From: Actinomycetes bacterium
Lineage (GTDB): Bacteria; Actinomycetota; JAHEXW01
Direction of reading: 5' to 3'
Assembly: GCA_023251915.1 (NCBI GenBank)
Contig: JAHEXW010000005.1
Coordinates: forward strand, 23,947-87,946
DNA: 64,000 nt
The translations under genes were made by a program, and so were the position numbers. Positions 20,010-30,376 of the stretch are shown piece by piece. Below the pieces are notes generated by a model. The model saw only the letters and a list, made by a program, of their open reading frames with translations, made no database searches and had not been told where the DNA came from. Within the stretch, counting starts at the first letter, position 1. Every line of letters starts with the position of its first letter.

Positions 20010-22022
20010 CTAGAACAACCTCATAATCCGCAGAGCGATGCCGCCCAGCAATAACGCCAGGACAACCGTTGTGGTAATAATCAAGGCGGCCCGCTTCCAA
20101 CCGAGTTCCCGGCCGAGGACGGTGACGGCAGCCAAACAAGGAATGTAGATCACTGTGACAAGTCCATAAACGAACAGCTGGGTCTTGTCCATAAAGGTCA
20201 GCAAGTTATGGGCCGAATTACCATACTTGGCAACGGCAAAGGTCACCAAGAACTGCAGGGCCAGCTCTTTTCGAAGGACGGCGAAAATCAAGGCGACACC
20301 CGCAATCATCGGCAAGCCCAGCCAACCTTCCACCAATGGCTTCAGAGGCGCCGATAGGGGCCATATCCAACCCGTTTCATACAGGCCGCCAAGCACCAGG
20401 CTGCCCCCGATTACTACAGGCAAGGCGACATAGAAGAACTCCCTAAAGCGCCACCACGTCTTTTGCGCCATCGCCCTTAGCGACGGGCGCCGCAAACCGA
20501 ACATCTCCATAACCAGCCCGGACGGCTCCCCCGGCAGAACCTTATTAATCCCCAACCCCAGCAGCAGAATCAGCAACCCGCTGATTGCGAAGATGGCAAG
20601 GGCGTACCAGATGCCGGCGTAGCGCCCGACGCCGCCGATGACGACAGTGATCCGCGCGCTGCAAGGAACGAGGACGATCAGCAGGGAGGCGATCGTCTTC
20701 TCCCTCCTGGTCGTTAAGACGCGTGTACCGATTAAAGCCGGCACATTGCAGCCCATTCCCGCAATCATCGGAATGACCGCCCGGCCATGCAATCCGAGTT
20801 TGTGTAGCATGGTGTCGGTTAGAAAAGCGATAGAGTTTAAGTAGCCCGAATCTTCCAGGACGGCGAGCATGAAATAGAAGACCAAAACGTAAGGCACACC
20901 GATTGTTAAAGCTGCCTCTATACCGGCATCAAAACCCCACAGAAGGGTTCGGGCCAGCTCTCCCTGGCCAAGAAAACCATGTACGATAAACTTGATTGCC
21001 GGTGACGCTGTCACGGCCCACCCTTGCGACATTACCAAGCTTAGATAGTTGCCGACTACAAACAAGAATGTAAACAACAGCGCCAGAACCGCCAACATAA
21101 TTGGAATGCCGGTCAACGGCTTAATTGTTAGGCCCCATAGCCGCTGGCTAAGCGGTTCGTCCGGACGGGCCATGGCGGTCGCCGTCTCGGCGATGACCCC
21201 AGCCAAACCGAACCTCTCTCGGCTGATTCGCGTCCCGGCTGATTCGCCGTGCTGCGCGGCTATCTTGGCGGCCAGGCGATCGGCTTCCGCGCCTACCTCT
21301 GCCCCGCCAGCGGCATCGGCGACTTTGCCCTTAATGTCCTTATCGTCCTCCAACAACATAAGCGCCAGAGCGCGGGCCGGCAAACCGTACGGCACCGCGT
21401 CCATCTTGATAGCGACCGTGCTTGTCAGGGCCTCGATATCACTCTCGACGTCACGGCCGTAACTGATGCGGATAGGCTTAATTTTCCGCTCCCCTGTCGC
21501 CACGCCGACGGCAGCGGTAAACGCCTCTGAGACGCCGCGGCCCTCGGTTGCCACAGTCGGGATAACTGGAACACCTAAGAGAGAAGCCAAGCGATCAGCA
21601 TCGACCGTCATGCCCCGCCGGCCCGCCTCGTCAACCAGGTTAAGCATCACGACGAGCGGGATTTTGAAATCAATCAGCTGGAGCAACATGAAAAGATTTC
21701 TCTCGAGGTTCGTCGCGTCCAGCACGTAAATAACCGCGCCGGGCGGTTCTTCAAACAGAAAGCGGCGGGTAGCCATCTGGTCTTCTGCTGCTGCGCCGAA
21801 CGAATAAGCGCCGGGCAAATCGATAACCCCGACCTTGTGTCCCTGGAAACTGGTGGTGCCTAGACAAAAATCTACAGTAACCCCGGGATAGTTGGCGCAA
21901 ATAACCCCAACGCCCGTCAGTTGGTTAAAGATTGCCGACTTGCCGACATTGGGATTCCCGGCCAATGCGACAGTGAAGTCGACAGGCTCACTGAACCGCC
22001 GGCTGATCACGCCATCAATCAT
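20010..22022 (-). CDS. feoB: Ferrous iron transport GTPase FeoB
   Basis: VALAGNPNVGKSAIFNQLTG, VIDLPGAYSF; gate regions PMIAGMGCNVPAL. Confidence 0.94.
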   Translation of the reverse strand: MIDGVISRRFSEPVDFTVALAGNPNVGKSAIFNQLTGVGVICANYPGVTVDFCLGTTSFQGHKVGVIDLPGAYSFGAAAEDQMATRRFLFEEPPGAVIYVLDATNLERNLFMLLQLIDFKIPLVVMLNLVDEAGRRGMTVDADRLASLLGVPVIPTVATEGRGVSEAFTAAVGVATGERKIKPIRISYGRDVESDIEALTSTVAIKMDAVPYGLPARALALMLLEDDKDIKGKVADAAGGAEVGAEADRLAAKIAAQHGESAGTRISRERFGLAGVIAETATAMARPDEPLSQRLWGLTIKPLTGIPIMLAVLALLFTFLFVVGNYLSLVMSQGWAVTASPAIKFIVHGFLGQGELARTLLWGFDAGIEAALTIGVPYVLVFYFMLAVLEDSGYLNSIAFLTDTMLHKLGLHGRAVIPMIAGMGCNVPALIGTRVLTTRREKTIASLLIVLVPCSARITVVIGGVGRYAGIWYALAIFAISGLLILLLGLGINKVLPGEPSGLVMEMFGLRRPSLRAMAQKTWWRFREFFYVALPVVIGGSLVLGGLYETGWIWPLSAPLKPLVEGWLGLPMIAGVALIFAVLRKELALQFLVTFAVAKYGNSAHNLLTFMDKTQLFVYGLVTVIYIPCLAAVTVLGRELGWKRAALIITTTVVLALLLGGIALRIMRLF

Positions 22023-22037
22023 TCAACTCAACCCACT

Positions 22038-22706
22038 TTAAGACGCGGACGGCTTGACGAAAATGTGTTGTGCAACCTGACGGCCTAGGGCGTATTTGGC
22101 CCCGCGCGCTTTGACGATTATCGGCCCGCCAAACGGGGCAACTTCTTCAATCTCAACCATGACATCGGGCATCAAACCCAAGTTGGCCAGGTATTGCAGG
22201 AATTCGGGTTCCTCGTTGGTGATACGGGTTATGCGGCCTTTAGAACGAGCGCTCATCCCGACCAGCGGCTCAGCTGTATCGGCTGCCACGGTACCGTCCG
22301 CCTCCGGAATCGGGTTACCGTGCGGACATGTAGCCGGGTTCCCTAGCGCCTCGGAAAGCTTCCGCTCCACCTTATCGCTGATCACATGCTCGAATTTGCA
22401 AGCTTCGTCGTGCAATTCATCCCACGGCACATCCAGCATGTCGGCGAGGAATCGTTCGCTCAAACGGTGGCGTCGGACCAAAGCGGCCGCAGCCGTCCGG
22501 CCGCGTTCGGTAAGATAGACGCCTTTGTATGGGGTGTGTGTGACTAGCTTCTGCGCCGTCAGCCGCTTGACCATTTCCGTCACTGAGGCCGGTTTTAACT
22601 TTAGGTGTTCGGCAAGCGCCTTTGTCTGAACGGCGCGATTCTCCTCTTCCAGGTGGAAAAGCGCTTCCAGATATTCTTCGACGCCCGCTGTTATCTTGGT
22701 CTCCAT
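22038..22706 (-). CDS. DtxR/MntR-family metal-dependent regulator with FeoA/SH3-like C-terminus
   Basis: YLEALFHLEEENRAVQTKALAEHLKLKPASVTEMVKRL...ERFLADMLDVPWDELHDEACKFEHVISD; upstream of feoB. Confidence 0.9.
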   Translation of the reverse strand: METKITAGVEEYLEALFHLEEENRAVQTKALAEHLKLKPASVTEMVKRLTAQKLVTHTPYKGVYLTERGRTAAAALVRRHRLSERFLADMLDVPWDELHDEACKFEHVISDKVERKLSEALGNPATCPHGNPIPEADGTVAADTAEPLVGMSARSKGRITRITNEEPEFLQYLANLGLMPDVMVEIEEVAPFGGPIIVKARGAKYALGRQVAQHIFVKPSAS

Positions 22707-22741
22707 AGGTATACCTCACTATTGTTATTAGGTATACCTAA
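22706..22741. promoter_or_regulatory. Putative DtxR-type operators
   Basis: Perfect palindrome TTAGGTATACCTAA (22728-22741) and a partial copy TAGGTATACCTCAC at the dtxR-like start. Confidence 0.7.
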
Positions 22742-22766
22742 CTATACCATAATTGCTTCCCTGTTG

Positions 22767-24158
22767 TTATGTTTGGAGGTATGCCGCTGCGGCTGAGACC
22801 ATGACCCCATACTCGAGCACGTAGATAGGTATCATATATCTGATGTTCACTATCGGGTCGGCGAACAGCGCGAAGAATAGAGCGAAGACGCCGATGAATG
22901 TCAAGATGACGGCCGCAGCGCTGCCGCCGGGCAAGGCGCCCGGAATCCGGCGCAGAGCAGCAAATATTGCGATGATAATCAATAAACCTAGCAAAACCGC
23001 CGAATAGTTGCGATACAGCTTCGTCAACGCGGGGTGCCCCGCCGACATTCTTGACTCCACGTAATCGGTCGATTGATTCCGGATCGCGAAGTTCAGCGCC
23101 TCAGTCGCGGGCGCCAGCAAATTGCCCGTGAAGTCACCAACCGTGGACCAAACAATCTCCGGATAATAATGGCTCCAGGTCACCTCAGTGATCCTGTTCA
23201 TGGCTGCGGCACCGCCATGTTTGTGTCCCAAAATCTTGTCCAGCACTACCCTGTTATAATACGTCGGCCATCTATCGCTAGTTATCGCGTCTTCACGTGT
23301 GATGATTTTCTTAATATCCGCCGGCAGATACTTATAGGCCTTGGCCAGCCTCGGCCAAGTGACTCGGGCGTACAGGGAGACTGCCAGGCTAGGCTGCGTT
23401 CGCTGCGCCGCCGCGCCCCGCCCGTAGTTGTTGATTATCGTTGCCCCGGCGAAACCTACAGCTATCGCAACAATCAAGATAATTACTTTCGGGTGGAGGA
23501 CGATTCTATGCTTGAGAGCCGCGGCGACCGCGAAGTAGAGCGCCACCGCTCCCGCAACCGCCAGACCGATTAGCAGCCGTTCCGGCCGTGTAATGGCCAT
23601 CAGAGTATACGCGCCCATCACCGCGGCTCCGTACCCGTATCTAGCGCTGCCCTTGGCAAACAGGCCGACCAGGCTGGCGACAAAAATAATCGTGAACGAC
23701 AGAGCGAACGAATCAGACAGAACGGATAGGTTATAATGCGCCACCAAGGGCGTCGTGAAGACAAACAACGCCAGACCGATGTTTATAGCGACGCTCTGTC
23801 GCTTGGCAGTCTGATCGGTGCCTCTTCTCGAGACGGGGCGCAACATTGTGAACAAATATAACAAGGATAGGTAGCTCACGATCAGCTGACACAAATAGAC
23901 AATCGTCTGGTACGGTATCGGCAAGCGCGTTGACAACCACAGCGGTCCCCGCAAAAACAACGGATACAATATGGTCCTGAAGTTGTCCAACGCTAGGGTC
24001 TGCGCGAGGCGTAAATATTCCGGGGTATCACCGTATTGCGGAATGTGACCCAGATTTCTAAGAATCCAAAAACCGCCCAAAAGCACCTGGGCGGCGCCTA
24101 AGGCGATTATCAGATAAAGTAGCGCTCGCTTGGTGCGCGGCTTTAGAAACTGCTTCAA
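22767..24158 (-). CDS. Polytopic membrane protein (glycosyltransferase-like)
   Basis: 463 aa, multiple TM segments, AQTLALDNFRTILYPLFLRGP. Confidence 0.5.
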   Translation of the reverse strand: MKQFLKPRTKRALLYLIIALGAAQVLLGGFWILRNLGHIPQYGDTPEYLRLAQTLALDNFRTILYPLFLRGPLWLSTRLPIPYQTIVYLCQLIVSYLSLLYLFTMLRPVSRRGTDQTAKRQSVAINIGLALFVFTTPLVAHYNLSVLSDSFALSFTIIFVASLVGLFAKGSARYGYGAAVMGAYTLMAITRPERLLIGLAVAGAVALYFAVAAALKHRIVLHPKVIILIVAIAVGFAGATIINNYGRGAAAQRTQPSLAVSLYARVTWPRLAKAYKYLPADIKKIITREDAITSDRWPTYYNRVVLDKILGHKHGGAAAMNRITEVTWSHYYPEIVWSTVGDFTGNLLAPATEALNFAIRNQSTDYVESRMSAGHPALTKLYRNYSAVLLGLLIIIAIFAALRRIPGALPGGSAAAVILTFIGVFALFFALFADPIVNIRYMIPIYVLEYGVMVSAAAAYLQT

Positions 24159-24243
24159 GCTCTTTCTCCCCTATTCGCTTGAATTATAACAAAAGAAGGT
24201 CCCCCCGGATGTTCGTCCGAAAGGAACCTTCTTTTATACGCAT

Positions 24244-24320
<77 letters not shown>

Positions 24321-24382
24321 AGGTGAATTTAAAGTATACACCAGTCAGCCAGCTCGCGCCATATGTGACGAGAAGCGGTTAT

Positions 24383-24913
24383 CTAGATACCGAGTGAAAC
24401 GAGCGCCGTCTTTTCGCTGCCGATTTTGGCGCTGCGAAGTTCGACCTGTAACCCCTTTGCTCCAGCCGGCACCTCGAACACGGCTCTGGTTGTGGCCTTC
24501 TCACCAGGTTGCAAGTTGCCAAACCAGACATTTTTCAGCCGGGTCGTTTCCTTCTTGCAGCAGGACGCCGAAGCCTCCAGGTTCATTTCGTAGAGCTGCT
24601 GATCGGCGTCGTAAAGCTTGGCCATCTCACCGTCAAACGCAGTTTCCGTTGTTCCAACGTTTTCCACATCCATCTCAACAACGACGTATTTGCCGTCCTT
24701 GAGTTCGAACGTGTTCCCGGCGGCGCCAACAGCCTTAGAGGTCTCAGCACCAGTAACCGTGAACTTCAGGTTATCTACGTTCACTGCCTCGCCGACCTTA
24801 ACGACGGATCCGGTCGCTTTAGTCCCTGGGGAGCTGCAGCCGGCAACAATCAACATCAACATGCCCAAGCAAAGCGCGACTGCAAGGGATTTTCTTGCGG
24901 ACGAATTTCTCAC
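24383..24913 (-). CDS. Lipoprotein with DUF4352-like domain
   Basis: LIVAGCSSPG lipobox; KDGKYVVVEMDVENVGTTE... Confidence 0.7.
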   Translation of the reverse strand: MRNSSARKSLAVALCLGMLMLIVAGCSSPGTKATGSVVKVGEAVNVDNLKFTVTGAETSKAVGAAGNTFELKDGKYVVVEMDVENVGTTETAFDGEMAKLYDADQQLYEMNLEASASCCKKETTRLKNVWFGNLQPGEKATTRAVFEVPAGAKGLQVELRSAKIGSEKTALVSLGI

Positions 24914-25071
24914 TTGGTATCACCTCCTTGTGGATTTAATGCAATTTACCGCATATTTCGAGATAAGAGACATCACGTGAAATTATTCACACTCTGTAAC
25001 TATTATTCTATTCATTTCGGGGATGATTGTCAAGAAACCGTGAGCTCGGAACGCATTAACAAGCTTCCCAT

Positions 25072-25836
25072 CTATGGCTCGATGAGATTGAAAAACGCTG
25101 TCCTGGCTTGCTTCTCGCGCCACGGGGTATGACCGCACCGATCGAGACGGACAAACCGCCCGGCGGGCAAGGGCGCCACGGCAGCGGCGATTGCGCCAGC
25201 CGGGTGCGGATCGTAATCGCCGTGAATCGCCAAAACGGGAGGCTTCAGCCTGCTAAACGCGGTCAGCAGCTTTCCCGAGCGACGCAACGCGACAGCTTCC
25301 GGCCAGACCCCGGCAAACGTTTTGTAACTGTAGTCCACAGCCGATTCGGGGTCATCAACAGGGTCAAATGTGTCGGCTCGATTGATTATCTGGCCAAGGC
25401 GGCGAAACAGATTGTCTTTGTCACCGTCCGGTGCGGCCAAAAAGGCCGTTATATCCGCAACGCTATCGCGGTCTATCGCGGATAGACGCAACAGACGGGT
25501 CTCGTTGATTCCGGCTGCGTCTTTCTGATCCGGCGGTGGGCACCCGACCAGCACAAGTTGACCAAACTTCTGGGCACTCTGGGTCGCGTAGATGACCGCA
25601 AGCCAAGCTCCCCAGGAGTGGCCGATCAGGGTAACCGAACCGTCGCATTTGGCAAGCGTTCTGTCCAGTTCGGCTAACTGGTCGGCGATCGATAGACCGG
25701 CAAACAGCGGTTCTAAAACACCGCGTGATTTCCCCAGCTCGACCGCCACGGGCGCCATCTCGCCCGCCGCTCCCGGCCCGCCGTGTACGACAACAACATT
25801 GTATGGAGGTTCACCGTAGGATCTGATTTTTTCCAT
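25072..25836 (-). CDS. Alpha/beta hydrolase
   Basis: VVVHGGPGAAGEMAP, GHSWGAW, AIHGDYDPHP, DRCGHTPW. Confidence 0.85.
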   Translation of the reverse strand: MEKIRSYGEPPYNVVVVHGGPGAAGEMAPVAVELGKSRGVLEPLFAGLSIADQLAELDRTLAKCDGSVTLIGHSWGAWLAVIYATQSAQKFGQLVLVGCPPPDQKDAAGINETRLLRLSAIDRDSVADITAFLAAPDGDKDNLFRRLGQIINRADTFDPVDDPESAVDYSYKTFAGVWPEAVALRRSGKLLTAFSRLKPPVLAIHGDYDPHPAGAIAAAVAPLPAGRFVRLDRCGHTPWREKQARTAFFNLIEP

Positions 25837-25947
25837 GGGTTCAGACTAGGGATTAAGGCTTGGCGGGTCAAGCGGACGTCGCTGGAACGACCCCCACGAC
25901 CCAGAGGTTGCATTGATATCGAGCTTGCGGACCAAGAGCGGTATTGG

Positions 25948-26058
25948 GAGGTTGCTTCGTCGGCCAAAAACCGGCCTCCTCGCAATGACGCAATGCGTTA
26001 TATGTCGTACAGAATCGCTCTACGTCATTGCGAGCGAATGGAATGAGCGAAGCAACCT
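25948..26058. repeat. Head-to-head pair of GTCATTGCGAG-type palindromic repeats
   Basis: GAGGTTGCTTCGTCGGCC...CTCGCAATGACG ... ACGTCATTGCGAGCGAATGGAATGAGCGAAGCAACC. Confidence 0.75.
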
Positions 26059-26133
26059 ACGAGACTGGCGCAGGCCGGGAGTTCTCATCCTTCAATTCCA
26101 CTAAAAAAGGACCCACGAAGGGTCCATCTTTAG

Positions 26134-26208
26134 TGGAGCCGGCGGGGAGATTCGAACTCCCGGCCTGCGCATTACGAGTGCGCTGCTCTACCACTGAGCT
26201 ACACCGGC
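26134..26208 (-). tRNA. tRNA-Thr(CGT)
   Basis: GCCGGTGTAGCTCAGTGGTAGAGCAGCGCACTCGTAATGCGCAGGCCGGGAGTTCGAATCTCCCCGCCGGCTCCA. Confidence 0.93.
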
Positions 26209-26219
26209 ACGATTTCCAA

Positions 26220-27299
26220 TTATATCTTAGAAGAGGTTTCGCCGCTGTTTGCCGGTTTGGCCGTCTCCGATTTTTTGGGGTCGCGGCGCGGGCCGCGATT
26301 ACGGCGGCGAGGCGGACGATTGCCCGGCGCGCCATTCTTATCCCCGGCCGCCGGCTTGCCGCCAGGCTTGCCGGATTCGCCAGCATCCTTGGGTCGTGTC
26401 GCTCCGTCATTGCCGGCCTTGCCGGCAGGCAGGCGAGGAGGCCGGTTTTTGGCCGACGAAGCGACCTCACCCGCCGGCGTTTTCTTTATCGCGCTGCGAT
26501 CCACCGGACTGATATCGCTCAACAAAACCTGGATCTGCTTGTTTGTCTCTTCTAGCCCGACCAAGACGGCATCTTTGGGAGCGCAAAACCCGATGACCCG
26601 GCCGATACCCTCGGGCGTATTGACGTCGCGACCCATGTGAGGCGCGCGTTTGCGAAAATCGACATAGGCATCATTCTCATACTTCAGACAGCACATCAGA
26701 CGGCTGCAGACACCGCTGATCTTTATCGGATTCAACGGCAGATTCTGTTCCTTGGCCATCTTGATAGAAACGGGTTCGAAATCGGCCAAGAAAGTCCGGC
26801 AGCACAAATCGCGTCCGCACGGCCCCAGTCCGCCGATAGATTTTGCCTCATCCCGTACACCGATCTGTCTCATCTCGATGCGCGTCTTGAACTCGGCTGC
26901 CAAATCCTTGACGAGCTCGCGGAAGTCCACGCGACCTTCTGCGGTAAAATAAAATACTATTTTGCTGCCGTCAAATAAGCACTCCGTCTCGACAAGTTTC
27001 ATCGGCAGCGCGTGTTTGCGAATCTTATCGTGCCCGACTTTTGATGCCTGGCGCTCTCTGTTCTTATTAGCCTCGTCCTTGGCGATATCGTCAGGCGTCG
27101 CTAAACGGGTGACTTTCTTCAATGGCATAATGACCTCGTCGGCCGCCAGCTCTCTGGCCGTAGCGATCACCTCGCCGATCTCGGTTCCTCGGTTTGTCTC
27201 GACAACAATCTTATCTTCCGCTTCCGGGCGCAGACTACCCGGGTCAAAATAGTAGACCTTGCCTGCTTTCTTTAATACAACCCCAATGACAGTGGGCAT
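26220..27299 (-). CDS. PSP1-domain protein (YaaT-like)
   Basis: GKVYYFDPGS...TNRGTEIGEVI; GGLGPCGRDLCCRTFL; ISGVCSRLMCCLKYE. Confidence 0.88.
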   Translation of the reverse strand: MPTVIGVVLKKAGKVYYFDPGSLRPEAEDKIVVETNRGTEIGEVIATARELAADEVIMPLKKVTRLATPDDIAKDEANKNRERQASKVGHDKIRKHALPMKLVETECLFDGSKIVFYFTAEGRVDFRELVKDLAAEFKTRIEMRQIGVRDEAKSIGGLGPCGRDLCCRTFLADFEPVSIKMAKEQNLPLNPIKISGVCSRLMCCLKYENDAYVDFRKRAPHMGRDVNTPEGIGRVIGFCAPKDAVLVGLEETNKQIQVLLSDISPVDRSAIKKTPAGEVASSAKNRPPRLPAGKAGNDGATRPKDAGESGKPGGKPAAGDKNGAPGNRPPRRRNRGPRRDPKKSETAKPANSGETSSKI

Positions 27300-28324
27300 T
27301 ATCCCTCCAGGCGAGCCACCGTTGGCGGCATGCAGTTAATGGCCAGTAAGGCCTCTTCCAACACCAAATCCTTATTGGCGTTAGTACGCAACGCATCTCC
27401 GGCGCGCGCCAAAATATCCAGCGCGGCGGCCGCGTTAGCCGAACTTATCCGTTCCGCGGCAAGCGTCAGCTGTGACGCTCTATCTTTGTTTATCAATAGC
27501 GACTCGTTTCCTGTTTCTCTCAGTACGATCAGGTCGCGGTACCAGGAACCGAGGATCGCCAGGGCTTCGGCCTCAATTGAAGAGCCGTCGCCTTTGTCTT
27601 TCTCTTTAGCCAGCGGCAGCAAGGCATCCTTGGCCGCGAATACATCGATTATGCTTCCCTCGCTTATCTCCGCCGCGCGGTCCAAGATGATAGCTCGAAT
27701 GTCGCCGGCCGCTCCCCCGATTACCAGCCGTTTCGCCTTACCGACAGAACCGCCTGATAGCGCCGTCGCAATCTCGGCGGCGTCGTCCTCCGCTCCGGCT
27801 GCAAGCAAAACCGACTGAATAACACGAGGCGGCACCGCCCGAAATACGACTTCTTGACAGCGAGACCGAATGGTCGGGAGCAGACTATCAGCGCCCGCTG
27901 CCGTCAGAATAAACGCGGCATAGGCGGGCGGCTCTTCCAGGTTCTTCAGAAGCGCGTTGGCTGCCTCTACTGTCATCAGGTGCGCGTCCTCGATGATGTA
28001 CACCTTGCGCTTTCCTTCGAACGGTTTCAAGCCGATCGATTGTCCGATTTCACGAATTTGTTCGATCTTAAGGCTATTACCCGCCGGCTTGATGCTTTCG
28101 ACATCCGGATGAGCGCCATTCTTAATCTTCATACAGACAGCGCAGCTCCCACAACCGCCTTGCGCGCAGTTCAACGCAGCCGCAACACTCACGGCCGTGG
28201 TGCGTTTGCCAACTCCGTCCGGCCCGGTAAACAAATAGGCGTGGCTGGCAGTGCCGTGCTCTAAAATGTTTTCTAGGAAGGAAATAGCTTTTTCCTGGCC
28301 GACTATATCGTTGAAGATGTGCAC
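27299..28324 (-). CDS. holB: DNA polymerase III delta' subunit
   Basis: IVGQEKAISFLENIL..HAYLFTGPDGVGKRT; zinc Cys cluster; LLKNLEEPP. Confidence 0.92.
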   Translation of the reverse strand: MHIFNDIVGQEKAISFLENILEHGTASHAYLFTGPDGVGKRTTAVSVAAALNCAQGGCGSCAVCMKIKNGAHPDVESIKPAGNSLKIEQIREIGQSIGLKPFEGKRKVYIIEDAHLMTVEAANALLKNLEEPPAYAAFILTAAGADSLLPTIRSRCQEVVFRAVPPRVIQSVLLAAGAEDDAAEIATALSGGSVGKAKRLVIGGAAGDIRAIILDRAAEISEGSIIDVFAAKDALLPLAKEKDKGDGSSIEAEALAILGSWYRDLIVLRETGNESLLINKDRASQLTLAAERISSANAAAALDILARAGDALRTNANKDLVLEEALLAINCMPPTVARLEG

Positions 28325-28326
28325 GC

Positions 28327-28974
28327 TTAAATTATAGCATCAAGAAAGCTGTTCACGGCGGCAATAACCTGCATGTGGATTGCCTTTGCGGGTTGGGTCG
28401 CGTCAAGCACACGGAAACGCTCGGGGTAGAACTCGGCTAGCTCCCGGAAGCCTTCCCGGACGCGCCTGTGGAAATCGATGTCGGCAAGCTCGATCCGGTC
28501 CAAGTCGTCGGGGCTGAGACGCCCCAGGGCCTGCTCGACCGGCAAATCCAAAAGCAGCGTCAGGTCCGGCATCAGGCCGCCGCTGGCCCAGTCGGATATC
28601 CGTCTAGCCTCTGCCACCGGCAGACCGCGGCCGTACGCCTGATAGGCGATAGTGGAATCAACATACCGGTCGCAAATAATAATCTTGCCGTCCCCTAAAG
28701 ACGGCCGGAGAACTTCGGCAACGTGCTGGGCGCGGCTAGCAGCAAACAACAGCAGTTCACTCCGCGGATCCATGCCGGCAAATTCAGTCGAGAGCAATGT
28801 CTCGCGCAAGACGCGGCCGATTGCGGTCGCTCCCGGTTCGCGCGTGTGAACAACCCCGTAGCCTGTCTCAATTAGATGCTCATATAGCATTTTGGCCTGC
28901 GTGCTCTTGCCGCAGCCCTCGATGCCTTCAAATGTTATGAAGCCGCCGTCGGACTCGATGTCCATTTGGGCCAC
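28327..28974 (-). CDS. tmk: Thymidylate kinase
   Basis: FITFEGIEGCGKSTQAKML, TREPGATAIG, CDRYVDSTIAYQAYGRG. Confidence 0.94.
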   Translation of the reverse strand: MAQMDIESDGGFITFEGIEGCGKSTQAKMLYEHLIETGYGVVHTREPGATAIGRVLRETLLSTEFAGMDPRSELLLFAASRAQHVAEVLRPSLGDGKIIICDRYVDSTIAYQAYGRGLPVAEARRISDWASGGLMPDLTLLLDLPVEQALGRLSPDDLDRIELADIDFHRRVREGFRELAEFYPERFRVLDATQPAKAIHMQVIAAVNSFLDAII

Positions 28975-29525
28975 TCCTCTTCATATATGTCGCCGCCGTA
29001 AATATCGTCGGCGACGATTGCCGGAAAATCGTCCAGAACCAACCGGTAGATAGCTTCCGGACCTAACTCCGGATAGGCCGCCACCGTTGCTTCGCCAATA
29101 TGGCGCGCCAGGAGCGCGCCCACGCCGCCGACCGCAGCCAGGTAGACGGCGCCGCTGGCTTGCATCACGTTCCGCGTTTGGGCCGAGCGCCTCCCTTTAC
29201 CCATGAAAGCTTTGACCCCATGGCTGAGCATGTCAGGCACATACACGTCCATCCGTCGGCTCGTCGTTGGACCGGCCGCCCCTATGACGTGCCCGGGACG
29301 CGCCGGAGTCGGACCCATATAGAAGATAAGCTGGCCTTCGAGGGTGATTGGCGGCGTGCCAGCGCGTAGGTCGGCGCTGAGACGCTTGGCGGATGCGTCT
29401 CGCGTCGTATAGACGGTTCCGCTGATCCTGACTGCATCACCTGCCCGCAATTCCGCGATTGTCTCAGGGCTTAACGGCGTCGTTATGGATTTGGCGGTCT
29501 GTGGTCTGTTGTCTGTTGTCATCAT
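28935..29525 (-). CDS. Class I fumarate hydratase, C-terminal (beta) subunit
   Basis: LRAGDAVRISGTVYTTRDASAKRL...GPTPARPGHVIGAAGPTTSRRMD. Start inferred. Confidence 0.9.
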   Translation of the reverse strand: MMTTDNRPQTAKSITTPLSPETIAELRAGDAVRISGTVYTTRDASAKRLSADLRAGTPPITLEGQLIFYMGPTPARPGHVIGAAGPTTSRRMDVYVPDMLSHGVKAFMGKGRRSAQTRNVMQASGAVYLAAVGGVGALLARHIGEATVAAYPELGPEAIYRLVLDDFPAIVADDIYGGDIYEEEWPKWTSSPTAAS

Positions 29526-30376
29526 AGAGTCTCGCTGGCTCTTCTCAGGCAATAGCAGCTGATATCGACCGCGACCGGCAACGTCGCGATATGCGAAGGC
29601 CTTTCCAGAATGCGTACGCCTAGGCATGTGATACGGCCGCCCCACCCAGCGGGACCGACGCCAGTACCGTTGATTGCTGACTCCAGTTCTTCTTCCAGCG
29701 CGTCCAGTTTCTTGTTGGAGTTGGCGACATTCAGTGGCCGGAGCAATGCTTTTTTGGCCAGAAGACCGGCCGCGTCCAGGGTCCCTCCGATGCCAACGCC
29801 GATAATCAGGGGTGGGCATGGATTTGGACCGGCGGCTCGCACGGCCTCCATGACAAACTGCTTAATGCCGGCCACACCGGCCGCCGGCTGCAGAACCGTC
29901 GCCGCGCCGACGCTTTCGCTGCCGCCTCCCTTTATGAAAACAGTTATTTTCAACCTGTCCCCGGAAACGATTTCCGTGTGGAGCACAGCCGGGGTATTGT
30001 CGCCGGTATTGACGCGGTGTCCTGTCGGATCGGCAGCGACTGAGTTCCTTAGGTATCCAGCTGAGTAGCCCGCCTTGACGCCTTGATTGATCGCATCATT
30101 TAGGTTTTGGCCGGTAAGAATAACCGCCTGTCCGATTTCAACGAACACGACTGCGAGACCCGTGTCCTGGCATAAGGGGGTCGATTCGTCGGCCGCGATG
30201 CCGTTGTTGTCCAGCATCATCTGCAAGACTTCCCGCCCGCGCGATGATTCCTCGCGCTTCAGTGCTATTTCAAGAGCTTCGACCACATCGTCGGGTAGGG
30301 CAAAATTGGCCTCTTGGACCAGCTTGCTAACCGCTTGGGAAACTAAAGAAGTATCAAGCTCACGCGTCTTGGCCAT
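29522..30376 (-). CDS. Class I fumarate hydratase, N-terminal (alpha) subunit
   Basis: PLCQDTGLAVVFVEIGQ, GGGSESVGAATVL, IIGVGIGGTLDAAGLLAKKALLR. Confidence 0.92.
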   Translation of the reverse strand: MAKTRELDTSLVSQAVSKLVQEANFALPDDVVEALEIALKREESSRGREVLQMMLDNNGIAADESTPLCQDTGLAVVFVEIGQAVILTGQNLNDAINQGVKAGYSAGYLRNSVAADPTGHRVNTGDNTPAVLHTEIVSGDRLKITVFIKGGGSESVGAATVLQPAAGVAGIKQFVMEAVRAAGPNPCPPLIIGVGIGGTLDAAGLLAKKALLRPLNVANSNKKLDALEEELESAINGTGVGPAGWGGRITCLGVRILERPSHIATLPVAVDISCYCLRRASETL

